Shown here one piece after another: positions 22,860 through 32,946 of a stretch of DNA of 64,000 nucleotides. The stretch comes from Mytilus californianus (taxonomy: Eukaryota > Mollusca > Bivalvia > Mytilida > Mytilidae), in NCBI RefSeq assembly GCF_021869535.1, contig NW_026262679.1, positions 85,929,143-85,993,142 of the forward strand. Direction: 5' to 3'. The stretch's first letter is position 1; each line of letters begins with the position of its first letter. The notes beneath the pieces are model-generated. The model was given only the letters and a program-made list of their open reading frames with translations. It was not told the DNA's origin and did no database searches. The translations under genes were made by a program, and so were the position numbers.

Positions 22860-25579
22860 AAAACGTAATTGATGTCATGCTAGGGTTTTTAATTTTATAT
22901 CATAATTATTTGTTTCCAGTTTAATTCGAATGAAAATAAAAATATAAGTTATAATATAACTAATTTATGATAAAGGAAAAGTTTAAGTTTAAATTCTAAT
23001 GTTGACCAAATGAGACTGATATAAAAAATATCGGGATTTTAGTTTTTTTCAGCACATTCATGACATTTTTTTATTCAAGGAACGTCTATCTGCAAGTTTT
23101 AAATCATCAAAAGTAACATGCATAATTTTTTTGTCAATAAAATAAAATAGAGAAAAACCATAGCTGGCAATTATAACAAAACAAAGGATATGCATAATGC
23201 CACAAAAATACGGAAATGAGAAAAACATGAATCCAAAATGTTTAACTACCTTGAAATTTTGCGACAAAGAAAGCATCGGGAAATGATAAAATATAGAAAG
23301 GAAACAGAAACGGAAAGAAATGCAACAAAAGGAGTATGTATAAACATACAATAAAAAGGGAAAATAAATTCAAAATCTAATTTATATTAAAAAGAAATCT
23401 GTATAAATTTGGAAATTAATGTATGATTCATTAATGCGAACTGCTGCCAAAAGCAAAATTATCAATTTTGGCCTGGAAAGACTGACAACTATTAATAAAT
23501 ATTCATTAAAAAAATATGTGTACGACCACTTTGAGTTTTATTTGTTAAACTATGCATTTTCAGACAAACCGAAATCGGTTACCAAATTCATAACAGTAAA
23601 TTGACCTCATCAATTATAAGCTTGAACGCTTGAAACGTTCTTTGTAATCGTCGAAATCACTTCATTATGAGGAACGTCGTGTAACGCTAAGTAGTACCAA
23701 ACATCGTGCGCAACGTCTTCATATTGTAACATGAACCACTTTTTATCGCTAAATGTTTTTGTTATCAAATATGCTCATTTGTTTAAATAAGTATATCATC
23801 CAAATTTTCATAATGTGCAAAGAGCCATCTTGTTATCGCTGAAAGTTTGTTATCAAGATTTTGTCCATTTCATTTATGCACCGAATTTTGTTTACGTATT
23901 TTACGTTGAAAAGTTGTCGCCCGTTACTTTCAAATATGCTAAATTTTAGATATGTTAAAACAGTTTTTAATTTCACCTTACAGTTATAAATATGTACTTG
24001 GAGATCGAGCTTTAACACTATTTGTTGGTCTTGTTAAAATGAAGAGAAAGTAAAAAGACTTATGCTCATGGATGCTTAACTAACTTTTTAAGATCTGACT
24101 CCAATTCGTTTCGATCAGCTCTTATATTTGATTAACCTTCATCTGAAATCAAGGTTTACATGTTTATTATCTTTAATTATCTTTTAATGAATTTTTTGTT
24201 CCGATTGTTCATCGATATTGATGAAAAAATCGGTTTTACACGCTCTTATCACGAATAGCTTACTATGAAACCGTAATCTTTTCTGCTATCAAAATCGATT
24301 GAACTAGAAATTTAGCTATATACTGAGTTTGTGTTTGTCTTGTAAAGTTCAGATCTTTGCAAAAGATAAATTCAGTCTATCAACCTGATTTAAAAACTTG
24401 ACTAAACTTATACTTACATAAACTAAGAACTGCGTTGATTACCGAGTTTTTGAGCTTCGGTCTTTGCTTGGAAGTTGTTACATACACATGTAAGCTATTC
24501 AAAAAAGCTAAAATAATTATGATACGTCTTTCTTTTGTGTTGAGAAATTTAGAACTTTAAAAATAGTCAAAACACCCTCTTTTGGAGAAAATGTCATTAA
24601 TATTTAGACATGAGCTAATATTTATTTGGGGTAAGCCATTGGCGCATAAGCAGTATGCCCAAAAACTATTTTATGACATCATAGTGACATCGCTTCAGGC
24701 ATTTCAACACTTAAGTGTCCAGATCATAGTAACCGGTTCATTTATCAATAAGCTTAACATAATTTTGAAAAGGTTAAATGATGTTATGATTATTGGAATT
24801 TCATGGACCATATAATGGCTCTTATTTATACCTCCTCTCTTACAAAGGAGATTTTGTGTTAACGCTAATGAAAATGTAACCTGGTTACTCGCTCGAAAAC
24901 TTATACAAAGTTCTCCCGAACTTTTCATATAAATGAGTGCAACACTCTACCATTTATTATTTAAATTTGTTCAAATTGAAAGCGGTTTTGGGTAAAAAAA
25001 AAAGATATCAAATCCTTAACGCTTTGTATTGATAAAATACTAAACAACATTTTATATGTGAACAGATAATATGTGAACAGATGAGTGGTGATTTCATGTA
25101 AACCAATAAATGTTTTGTAGAGCTACTGTGTATAAGTTGCTGCTGGCAAAATTCAATACTGATTGAGTGTTACACCACTGTACCCTTAAATTACCAACAT
25201 CAAGACAGTTAATTAGTAACAACTTAATTCGTCTATTTATTTTTCTTTTATCAGACAAATTCGACCCAAAGGATTGAATAGCGTGTGAAAATTAGGTCAC
25301 CTGGACTTTTCCAATCCTGCAGTAAAACTATCTTTTAGAGACAGCCAATTCCGCTCAGAATGGCACCTTTAAATCAGATGCCTCCGGTAAGGAAAGTGTC
25401 ACACTATCTTTGCGTAAACAACATACTACAAAAACTCATTTAGAGATCCATAGATGGCCTCTTGCAAGGCATTTTTATTGTCTGTATCCAACTTATCATC
25501 ATTTATCAATGACAATCCAAATCTAACGCTTCCTCTATGTCGATTCATTTTGAAGATCAGTCCTACATACATAGATCTC
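22860..25579. other. AT-rich sequence without recognised gene
   Basis: The frames here (97 codons minus at 23058-23351, 77 plus at 24582-24815, 74 minus at 24704-24928) are dominated by Phe, Ile, Lys and Asn codons expected from AT-rich random DNA. I see no domain. The region 25300-25430 has mildly higher GC and may be an unrecognised repeat. Confidence 0.45.
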
Positions 25580-25887
25580 GAATGAATTTCATAACAGCGT
25601 GGACATGGTCATATAGTAATTAAATGTTATCGTGTGTATCACTGGCTGTCGACAACAAAGACTTCACGCAATTACAGTATGTCAGGGGCCTCTCAAAGGG
25701 GATATACATAATTACTATCTTTACACATGTCCATTCATAAAATAAAAGTTTTTGCATGAAAGTTTATAGGAATTTGTTTTGAATATTTTCTGTCATTGCG
25801 TGAAGTCTTTGTTGTCGACAGCCATTGACCGACACGATATCATTTAAATATCAGGTGTCCATGTCCACACTGTTATGAAATTCATTC
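25580..25887. mobile_element. 308 bp MITE with about 95 bp inverted repeats
   Basis: GAATGAATTTCATAACAGCG on the left is mirrored by GTTATGAAATTCATTC on the right. Pairing continues through GGACATGG / CCATGTCC and CTGTCGACAACAAAGACTTC / GAAGTCTTTGTTGTCGACAG. The unpaired centre is about 115 bp. No clear target duplication could be read. Confidence 0.85.
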
Positions 25888-26082
25888 TATATTGTATTAC
25901 TTGTTAATTCGTTCTGATCCCGAATATGCATAACATATTTGCAACTGAGCGTTAGGCAAACAAAACCAATCATGATATGAATATCATTCGAAGGACACAA
26001 ATAAATAAAATAAAGCAAACCAGTGTTTTTAATCAATTATCAGTCTCTTCAACTTCGTTCTTTATTTGCCTTTTTAACTTTT

Positions 26083-26170
26083 TTGAACCGAGCGTCACTG
26101 GTTAGTCTTGTGTAGACGAAACGCACGTCTGGAGTACAAATTTTAATCCTGGTATCTACGATGAGTTTAT
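26083..26170 (-). repeat. Reverse fragment of mussel repeat family E
   Basis: GAACCGAGCGTCACTGGTTA followed by GTAGACGAAACGCACGTCTG is the reverse of the landmark GACGCGCGTTTCGTCTAC seen, with changes, at 60285-60330. Confidence 0.7.
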
Positions 26171-26399
26171 TCCTTTCTCTCAATGTCAAATATGGCAGGA
26201 CTGCTGCATTCTATTACCATAAATTACTACAACACGGTCATCTATAAATTTAAAGTACATGGACAAAAAATTCAAAAGAATTAAAAATAAGATATTAAGT
26301 TATTGATGGAGAACTAAATTGCAAAATTGCATACAAAAAGAGAACACACATGAATAATAATAAAATGCTTCTTCCATCAAAGAAGTGATCAAAAGAATC

Positions 26400-27238
26400 T
26401 GATTATTGATTGATTGTTGGTGTTTGACGCCACTTTATGTTATATCGTGGTGTTCAGTTTTTATTGTTTGAGGAAGTGCCCGGAAAGAATCGCTGACATT
26501 CGTCAGGAAAACTGGAAATCAAGATCGGAGTCCAAGTAACAATCTCAGTGTTGACAGGGTATTAGTAAAAGTTACAATTTCAGTGTTGACAGGGTATTAG
26601 TAAAAGTAACAATCTCAGTGTTGACAGGGTATTAGTAAAAGTAACAATCTCAGTGTTAACAGGGTATTAGTAAAAGTAACAATTTCAGTGTTGACAGGGT
26701 ATAAGTAAAAGTAACAATTTCAGTGTTGACAGGGTATTAGTAAAAGTAACAATCTCAGTGTTGACAGGCTATTAGTAAATGTAACAATCTCAGTGTTGAC
26801 AGGGTATTAGTAAAAGTAAAAATCTCAGTGTTGACAGGCATTAGTAAAAGTAACAATTTCAGTGTTGACAGGGTATTAGTAAAAGTAACAATCTCAGTGT
26901 TGACAGGGTATTAGTAAAAGTAACAATCTCAGTGTTGACAAGGTATTAGTAAAAGTAACAATCTCAGTGTTGACAGGGTATTAGTAAAAGTAACAATCTC
27001 AGTGTTGACAGGCTATTAGTAAAAGTAACAATTTCAGTGTTGACAGGGTATTAGTAAAAGTTACAAACTCAGTGCTGACAGGGTATTAGTAAAAGGAACA
27101 ATCTCAGTGTTGACAGGGTATTAGTAAAAGTAACAATCTAAGTGTTGACAGGGTATTAGTAAAAGTAAATATCTCAATGTTGACAGGGTATTGATACTGT
27201 AGATGAACTACTTAGACCACTTGGCCACCGAGGACCCA
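26400..27238 (-). mobile_element. tRNA-SINE with expanded head, reverse orientation
   Basis: The 3' end is at 26400-26530 (tail GATTGATTG, body TGACGCCACTTTATG, GTCAGGAAAACTGG) and the head end is at 27195-27238 (GAACTACTTAGACCAC, TTGGCCACCGAGG). It aligns in reverse with the SINE at 17143-17381. Between body and head the normally single tRNA segment is replaced by the minisatellite at 26536-27194. The A box survives, but the B box position reads GACTCCGATC in the sense direction and is degenerate and about 650 bp away, so this copy should be transcriptionally dead. Confidence 0.85.
26536..27194 (-). repeat. 35 bp minisatellite, about 18.8 copies
   Basis: Eighteen complete units begin GTAACAATCTCAGTGTTGAC and end AGGGTATTAGTAAAA. 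A partial nineteenth unit follows. All complete units are 35 bp except one of 34 bp (26816-26849). Substitutions are few (CTC/TTC, GGG/GGC). The unit corresponds to the stretch between A and B boxes of the SINE head (compare the reverse of 17190-17215, ACTTAAGTGTTAACAGGC), so the array is a local amplification of SINE sequence. Confidence 0.9.
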
Positions 27239-28371
27239 AAAGAATATGGAATATATATATAATTTAATATAAGATTATAAGAGAATGTATCAAAGTAAAT
27301 CTACATGCACTTTATAATGTTGCACTTTGAAAACTAGAAAAGAATTTCTTTTTATTCTTCCAAAAGCTGACACAAAAATACAGCAACAAACTGTTTAAAA
27401 AACGATACATAATCTTCCAACATTGAAAATATTGAATACGAACATCTTTGTAGTTCAGAGAACAAACGTATTATTAAAAGTTAATTCTTGATTATGTCGA
27501 GATTTTATATCCTTTCTTTTGTGTATATTGTTTAAACACAAACAACAAATTAAAGAATTAAATTTTACATGTCACTTTTTGAATAATATTTGCCTTAAGG
27601 ACTGTTTTATGCAGCTTATATTTACATATAACTTGTATTTAGTATAAGTAAGAAAATATGTAAGATAACTTTAGTTCCTGATCTCAAAAAGCCTTTGCTT
27701 CATTTATCAACAAAAGACATGTATTCTACTTCTATTGTTTGCGTGATTCTGTAAGTGATTACGTAGACGTAAGAAGAGAGTGCATGTTTTATATGGTGAG
27801 AACGGTTTAATAGCTACATTCATAGAAAAAACCTCAACGAATCTTGAAGAGATAAACACGTCTGAAGGGAAATAAGTCAGTTTTATTTAGTAGGTTAATA
27901 TAGATATTGATCTTGATCAAGAACCATAAAATACAATTTATTATGAAAGACTTCAAAGGCATTCTTCGATTGCATGCAATGATGTTCGAAAAGTAATATC
28001 ATGCTTAAATAAGTTTGTTGTATTTTTATATTTTTTTTCCTGAAGAAAGAAAAATCGTACACTTTATAACCTTGCTTAGTCACAGTTTAGTATTGTTTAA
28101 CATTAAGTGCTCTTAAATGTATATTGGCTAATGCCTGCACACTTGATAGCGACAGGAAACATTATGTTTTATAAAAGAAATGATAAAATTGAACTTAGTA
28201 TTACGTTCTTCATCACGACTACCTTCGTAGGGGACAAACACCAGAAGGGAAATAAACAACATAGCTGATTGATGACTCAGTCGTGTAGTATGTACCAACA
28301 CCGATAATGGGTGACCTTGTCATTGGTTGTATCTATCCTAATGATAATCATAGTACGATTGATTGATTGTT
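27239..28371. other. AT-rich sequence without recognised gene
   Basis: A GATTGATTGATTG stretch at 28357-28369 may be an isolated SINE tail. No frame is supported. Confidence 0.45.
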
Positions 28372-28402
28372 GCGTGAACCCTGAACCCCTGAGGGTTCAC
28401 GC
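28372..28402. repeat. Perfect 11 bp-arm hairpin
   Basis: GCGTGAACCCT and AGGGTTCACGC are exact complements around a 9 bp loop. They lie immediately after GATTGATTGATTG. Confidence 0.75.
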
Positions 28403-29398
28403 ATATTAATTAGTTAGAAATATAGTCTATGGAGGAATATTCGGAAGCTAAATTATTCTTCATTCGGAACACTTATTCATCTTATCTGTATTAGCCTCCT
28501 GCAATTAAGAGCACCTCCATACGCGGTATCCGAGATATTTAAAACGTCGCAATAAAGAAATTGTCACAAATCGCTTATTCTCTTATCTGATATATGATAA
28601 TAAACTAAATGTATCTATAGATCACTTTCAAACATGTATGTTAAAGCTATATTTATGCATCGTAAGTGTTTACTTGAGCAAAGTTGACAGTCTCAACGTT
28701 TGATAAACAAGTGAAAGTTAAATGGTCAAGATTTAACGACCTATGGTATCGAACATCAGTGCCAGATATTAATGGTGTTGTGGTTTCTACATAATGAGTT
28801 CTAGTAGGCTTTGGGATTTGTTGATTTGTAACAATAAATTTTATGCACATGTCATTTTGACAAATCAGATAAACAAAAATGTCCGTTTCAAAAACTGAAA
28901 ATAAAACAAATAAAATAAAGACTGTTTGTTAATATTCCCAGGAAATAATCATATTCTTAATAATAAAAAATATATTATATACTTTTTTAAATAAGGAAAT
29001 AGATTTAACAATTGCATGTTAATCTTTCATGAGGTCTTTAAAAGATATGTTATGCAAAAGAAAAAAATACAAATACACAAAACAATTAACTCTAGATTTT
29101 TACACTGAGTAAGCATACAATGGATTCTGTAAACATGGAAAGTTAGAAAAAGAGTGTATTTGATCTTACGTTCGGGTATTTGTTTAAGCAATTATATATC
29201 AATGTAAGAATTAAGATTAAAAATACATAATATACTGATACCAACATTCTTTTAATAAATATATCTGAATTAATGAAATTGTATTTTAAAATTATTATGA
29301 AATGCGGTTCCTTCAACCAACATACGTAATAAATCTCAAGACTTTAAACCGTTTTTGCTAACTAAAAAAATGTGTGTTGCCTATAATTCAGAATTTTA
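28403..29398. other. AT-rich sequence without recognised gene
   Basis: A 65-codon minus-strand frame at 28653-28850 is unremarkable. The part next to 29399 may be decayed Penelope-like sequence, but I could not read it. Confidence 0.4.
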
Positions 29399-29809
29399 TC
29401 AGTGTTTCGGAATTTTTTGCTTAAGATTGTTTAAGCATTGGTCCCTTTTCAAAAGTCTCCCAACTACTACCTCGCAAGGTATTCTTGTTGGCATGCGTTT
29501 AAATGCTTTTTTGACCTCGTGTGACTCAATTTTATTAATGAAATCTTTTGTATATCGAATGTAAAAGTTAAGCCTCTTCAATAATGGTTTTATAATTGGA
29601 TCAAGAAATCTCTCAATGCGTCTCGTGGGAGAGTTACACTTATTGATAATTGGTCGGTAAGGAAATTTAATGTCTCCTACTATCTGACCAGTTCGCAATG
29701 CCTCATTAATTATGTCTAGATTTATTTTACGAATTTTTGAAAGAAGGTACCTGTGTCCATGTTTTAAATCATGATCATTCTTTAAGAAAGTATACGTCTG
29801 GGAATCCAT
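29399..29809 (-). pseudogene. Penelope-like reverse transcriptase fragment, 136 codons
   Basis: This minus-strand frame has no internal stop. Around residues 20-27 it reads YLLSKIRK, corresponding to the 'LPKIHK'-like motif of Penelope-type reverse transcriptases. Residues about 52-70 read RPIINKCNSPTRRIERFLDP, matching the conserved 'RPI-S---PT--IS-F-D' block. Then IKPLL and YTKDFINKI match the following 'L-PL----Y--DT-DFL' block. These blocks lie in the fingers and early palm of the enzyme. The catalytic YxDD motif and the GIY-YIG nuclease are absent, so this is a fragment. The product of a full element would copy RNA templates at the target. The upstream end stops 3 bp from a second mobile element, which may have cut it. 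Confidence 0.7.
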
Positions 29810-29811
29810 TT

Positions 29812-30366
29812 CTTTTTATGCCCCCTACGTAGCGATGGGGGGCATTATATATACGTTTTACCCTTAACTGAGTTGGTTTCCGTTCTCTAACTTAAGTTTG
29901 CCTCAAACTAATGTTATGAAACTTATACACAATGCTTATTACCACAAAATACAGATCAAGTTCGAAATTGATGGCGTCACTTTAACCGTTCTAGAGTTAT
30001 GCCCCTTTTCAAATGAAAATTGCTGAATTTTTCATTTCCGTTCTCTAACTTTAGTTTTCCTCAACCAAATGGTATGAGACTTATACACAATGCTTATTAC
30101 CACAAAACACATATCAAGTTAGAATTTGTGTAACGTTTACTGTTCTATTTATGCCCCTTTACAAACATAAAAGTTTCCGTTCTCTTACTCAAGTTTGCCT
30201 CAACCATATATTATGAAAATTATACACAATACCTATTACCACAAAAGTCAGATCAACTACAAATTTGGGCAGTGTCACTTTTAACGTTCTTCAGTTATGT
30301 CCCTTTAAAACTTTATATGATATGCAAGCAGGGGCATCATGTGTGTCCCATGGACACATTCCCTTT
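29812..30366 (+). mobile_element. Hairpin-ended element with three about 145 bp units (pearl/HINE-like), copy 2
   Basis: The 5' end TTTTTATGCCCCCTACGTAG forms a hairpin with GGGGGGCAT. Three diverged tandem units start with TTTCCGTTCTCT at about 29876, 30037 and 30170. They share CTTATACACAATGCTTATTA (first two) or its variant. The 3' end GGGGCATCATG is followed by the hairpin GTGTCCCATGGACAC. The plan is the same as 18812-19396 although the unit sequence is unrelated. No coding capacity is seen. Confidence 0.7.
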
Positions 30367-30690
30367 ATATTTTCATCTCATGTATAATTAACACCACTCT
30401 CATATTGTCATGATTTACAATAATTAAAAAAAAGAAAATATCATCCTCCACACACATGGAAGCACTGAGATATGATTTTTAATTTAGTTGAATTAATAAA
30501 TAGCATAAAAAAATTCTAAGGTTCACGTGTTGTCTTTTTTTTTTTTAAAAGCAACTTGTTTTTATTTCTTTACGTCTTGTGGCAAATATAGTATTCGTAT
30601 TCAGGACGGGTTTGAATAAAATGAATTTATAAGTTAAGTTCTTCAAAGAGGATGGATCAGAATTCAATGCGGAAAAATACAGCCATTGCT
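30367..30690. other. AT-rich sequence without recognised gene
   Basis: Nothing supported beyond poly-T at about 30535-30546. Confidence 0.45.
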
Positions 30691-31010
30691 AAATACTATT
30701 AAAGATACCAGTCTTATAATGTAATAACGCGCATCTCATTTATATAAGTAATTAAATACTGGTACGTGGTGCTCGATTCAAAATTGTTGAAAGGTCAAAT
30801 CAATTACGACGTTAAATCGCATTACAAAAAAAACTAAACCGTGCTATATCAGGCCAAGGTCATATATTGCTAGGGTAGAAAACACCTTGGTGTTTCGAAT
30901 GATTTGAACATTTGAATAACAGTAAACTTACAGAAAATTACATAAACATTTATGTTTTTCTTACCAGACCTTTATAATCATGAGAAGTTGACACTGCTAC
31001 TTGTTCTATG
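30691..31010 (+). repeat. Strongly diverged copy of mussel repeat family E
   Basis: Landmarks ATTAAAGATACCAGTCTTAT, GGTAGAAAAC and GAAGTTGACACTG follow the family order shown better at 60275-60565, but identity is low. Confidence 0.45.
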
Positions 31011-32269
31011 CTTGTGCAGCTATTTCATCAAATCAAGAAACCCAGTGACTAGTTAAGGAGAATCGAAGATTAGAAATGCAGACGCATCCACATCTTTTGT
31101 CCCAAATTAAAAGAGAAAATAGATAATGGTTATGGATATACTGTAACAGTTTCATCAATTTAATTTATATATAAAAGAAAAATAATTACTAAATTTTTGT
31201 TTATCTGATTATAGTAAATTATAGATAAGTGTCAACTCGAAAAACTTTATATTCCTCTTGCATGTTTTCTTGTTTTTAAGAGTCGTTCAATAATATTTAA
31301 TTCTGAAGAGTTGCCTTCATTTGTAATTAAATGTCTCTAAAACCTAATTGCGAGAACTGTTAAATTTTTTAGGTTGGACAATTGCCGTTAGCTAAATGTC
31401 CAGTGATACATATTTCAAGCACAGTCAGGATTGGAACAAATTCACATTAAATTCAATCAGTGGATGTAAAGAACGTTCCTTAACGAGGAAAGAACGTTAA
31501 ACTCTCAGTGCATGAGGAGACGTTGTGACTGCATATTGTACAACCCGCATCGCATACTAAGCATGAATTTAACTGTCGGACGGGAGAAGTCAACGCTTCG
31601 AGATTTCTAACTTTAATATACCCCGAAAGTTTTATCTTCAAAGTTGGTAGATTAATGCCACTGTGAATTTTTGTATTTTTAATAAGCACATGATCGGTTT
31701 GAATGCACAATTGTTATTAAAAAAAATCATTTTGATAGAACTAACTCTAAAGTAGACGGTTACAATATATTCACAAATAAAATTAAAAAGCAACTAGTTT
31801 CAATAGTACTTGACTAAAATGTGTGTTTTAGACTGGTAGCCATCTTTCAGAGACGAATGAAGAGTTAAATAAATTCTACATAAAAATAATTTTAATACTT
31901 GTTCATTTTATTGGGTAAGGATAACATTTGTTGATTGAATGAAACAAAAACTATGTGATGTACTTCTATTTACAATAAACCCATTTATGCGAAATGTAGG
32001 GTAAATTGCTCGCAGGCGTGTTATATATTTCATGTTATCTTTGGAAGACTTATTAAATGAAATGAGATACATAAAATCACCATTAGCACTTGCGATAACA
32101 ACGTAAACTTAATTTCATCCAAGTTGATTAACATTGCACGATAGCTCTAGGATTGGTTACAAGGATTTCGAGTTTTCAATTTTGTCATTGATAACATCTA
32201 AACCTCAGACACAATCATCATTTCAGCGGTCATATTTTTATTCTAGTAAATTCTCCGTGGATAAAAACT
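31011..32269. other. AT-rich sequence without recognised gene
   Basis: A 76-codon minus-strand frame at 31480-31710 lacks recognised features. No repeats are seen. Confidence 0.45.
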
Positions 32270-32345
32270 CATTAAAGATTCCAGGCCTATAATTTGGTAC
32301 AGCAGACGAGCGTGTCGTTTGACCCAGATTCACCAGTGGCACTCG
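32270..32345 (+). repeat. Diverged fragment of mussel repeat family E
   Basis: TTAAAGATTCCAGGCCTATAA followed by CAGACGAGCGTGTCGTTTG matches the family opening with many changes. Confidence 0.45.
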
Positions 32346-32539
32346 AACCAATACGCGCCTCAACACATACCACCTTCTGGGTTATTGACCATTATTTGGA
32401 CTCACACCAACTGGAGAGTAAATGGTACTTGGACGCCGAATAATTTTTCACAGTAAAAGGCTTATCACAAAAAATGACATTCGACATGAACAAACCTTCA
32501 CACCAGCAAGTTACAGTTCGTCGATTTAGCCAACGGGGA

Positions 32540-32913
32540 TTGCTACAGAAACTGAAATGTCAGACATAAATGTAGACGAATCTGAAATAGAGCCAATATA
32601 CCATGACGAAGTTTTAAATCAAGATGAAAGCAATTATTCAATACTGAATACAAAACCGCCACCGTCTCAAATTGGTTCAGATTAAATCTGATATGACAAA
32701 ATAACGTAAAGGCTGCATCTTTCGACAATAATGACAAAACGTTCCCTAAACCAGATAATATAAACACATTACACCACGGAAAATGTCTTGTCAGCCTTCG
32801 ATTGTTGGAAATCAGTTCAAAAAAGGTACATGTTTTTGAAGATGCACCACCAGGAAACAAATCAAAATGATGGTTGTTGGTAAACAATCACGACAACATG
32901 GATAGGAAAGCAA

Positions 32914-32946
<33 letters not shown>

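Noticed and set aside
23058..23351. 97-codon hydrophobic minus-strand frame
   Set aside because: Composition is that of random AT-rich DNA read on the A-rich/T-rich strand; there is no signal-peptide logic, domain or neighbour support.
26536..27194. CRISPR-like regular repeats
   Set aside because: Units are directly abutting at 35 bp without unique spacers and lie in a SINE; this is a minisatellite, and the genome is eukaryotic.
32543..32887. 114-codon minus-strand frame
   Set aside because: It is antisense to the MULE-like transposase pseudogene, whose motifs are on the plus strand.
32916..32944. Run of 29 A as the tail of a retroposed mRNA
   Set aside because: Transposase-like sequence appears on both sides, so it is an internal homopolymer expansion and not a 3' tail.
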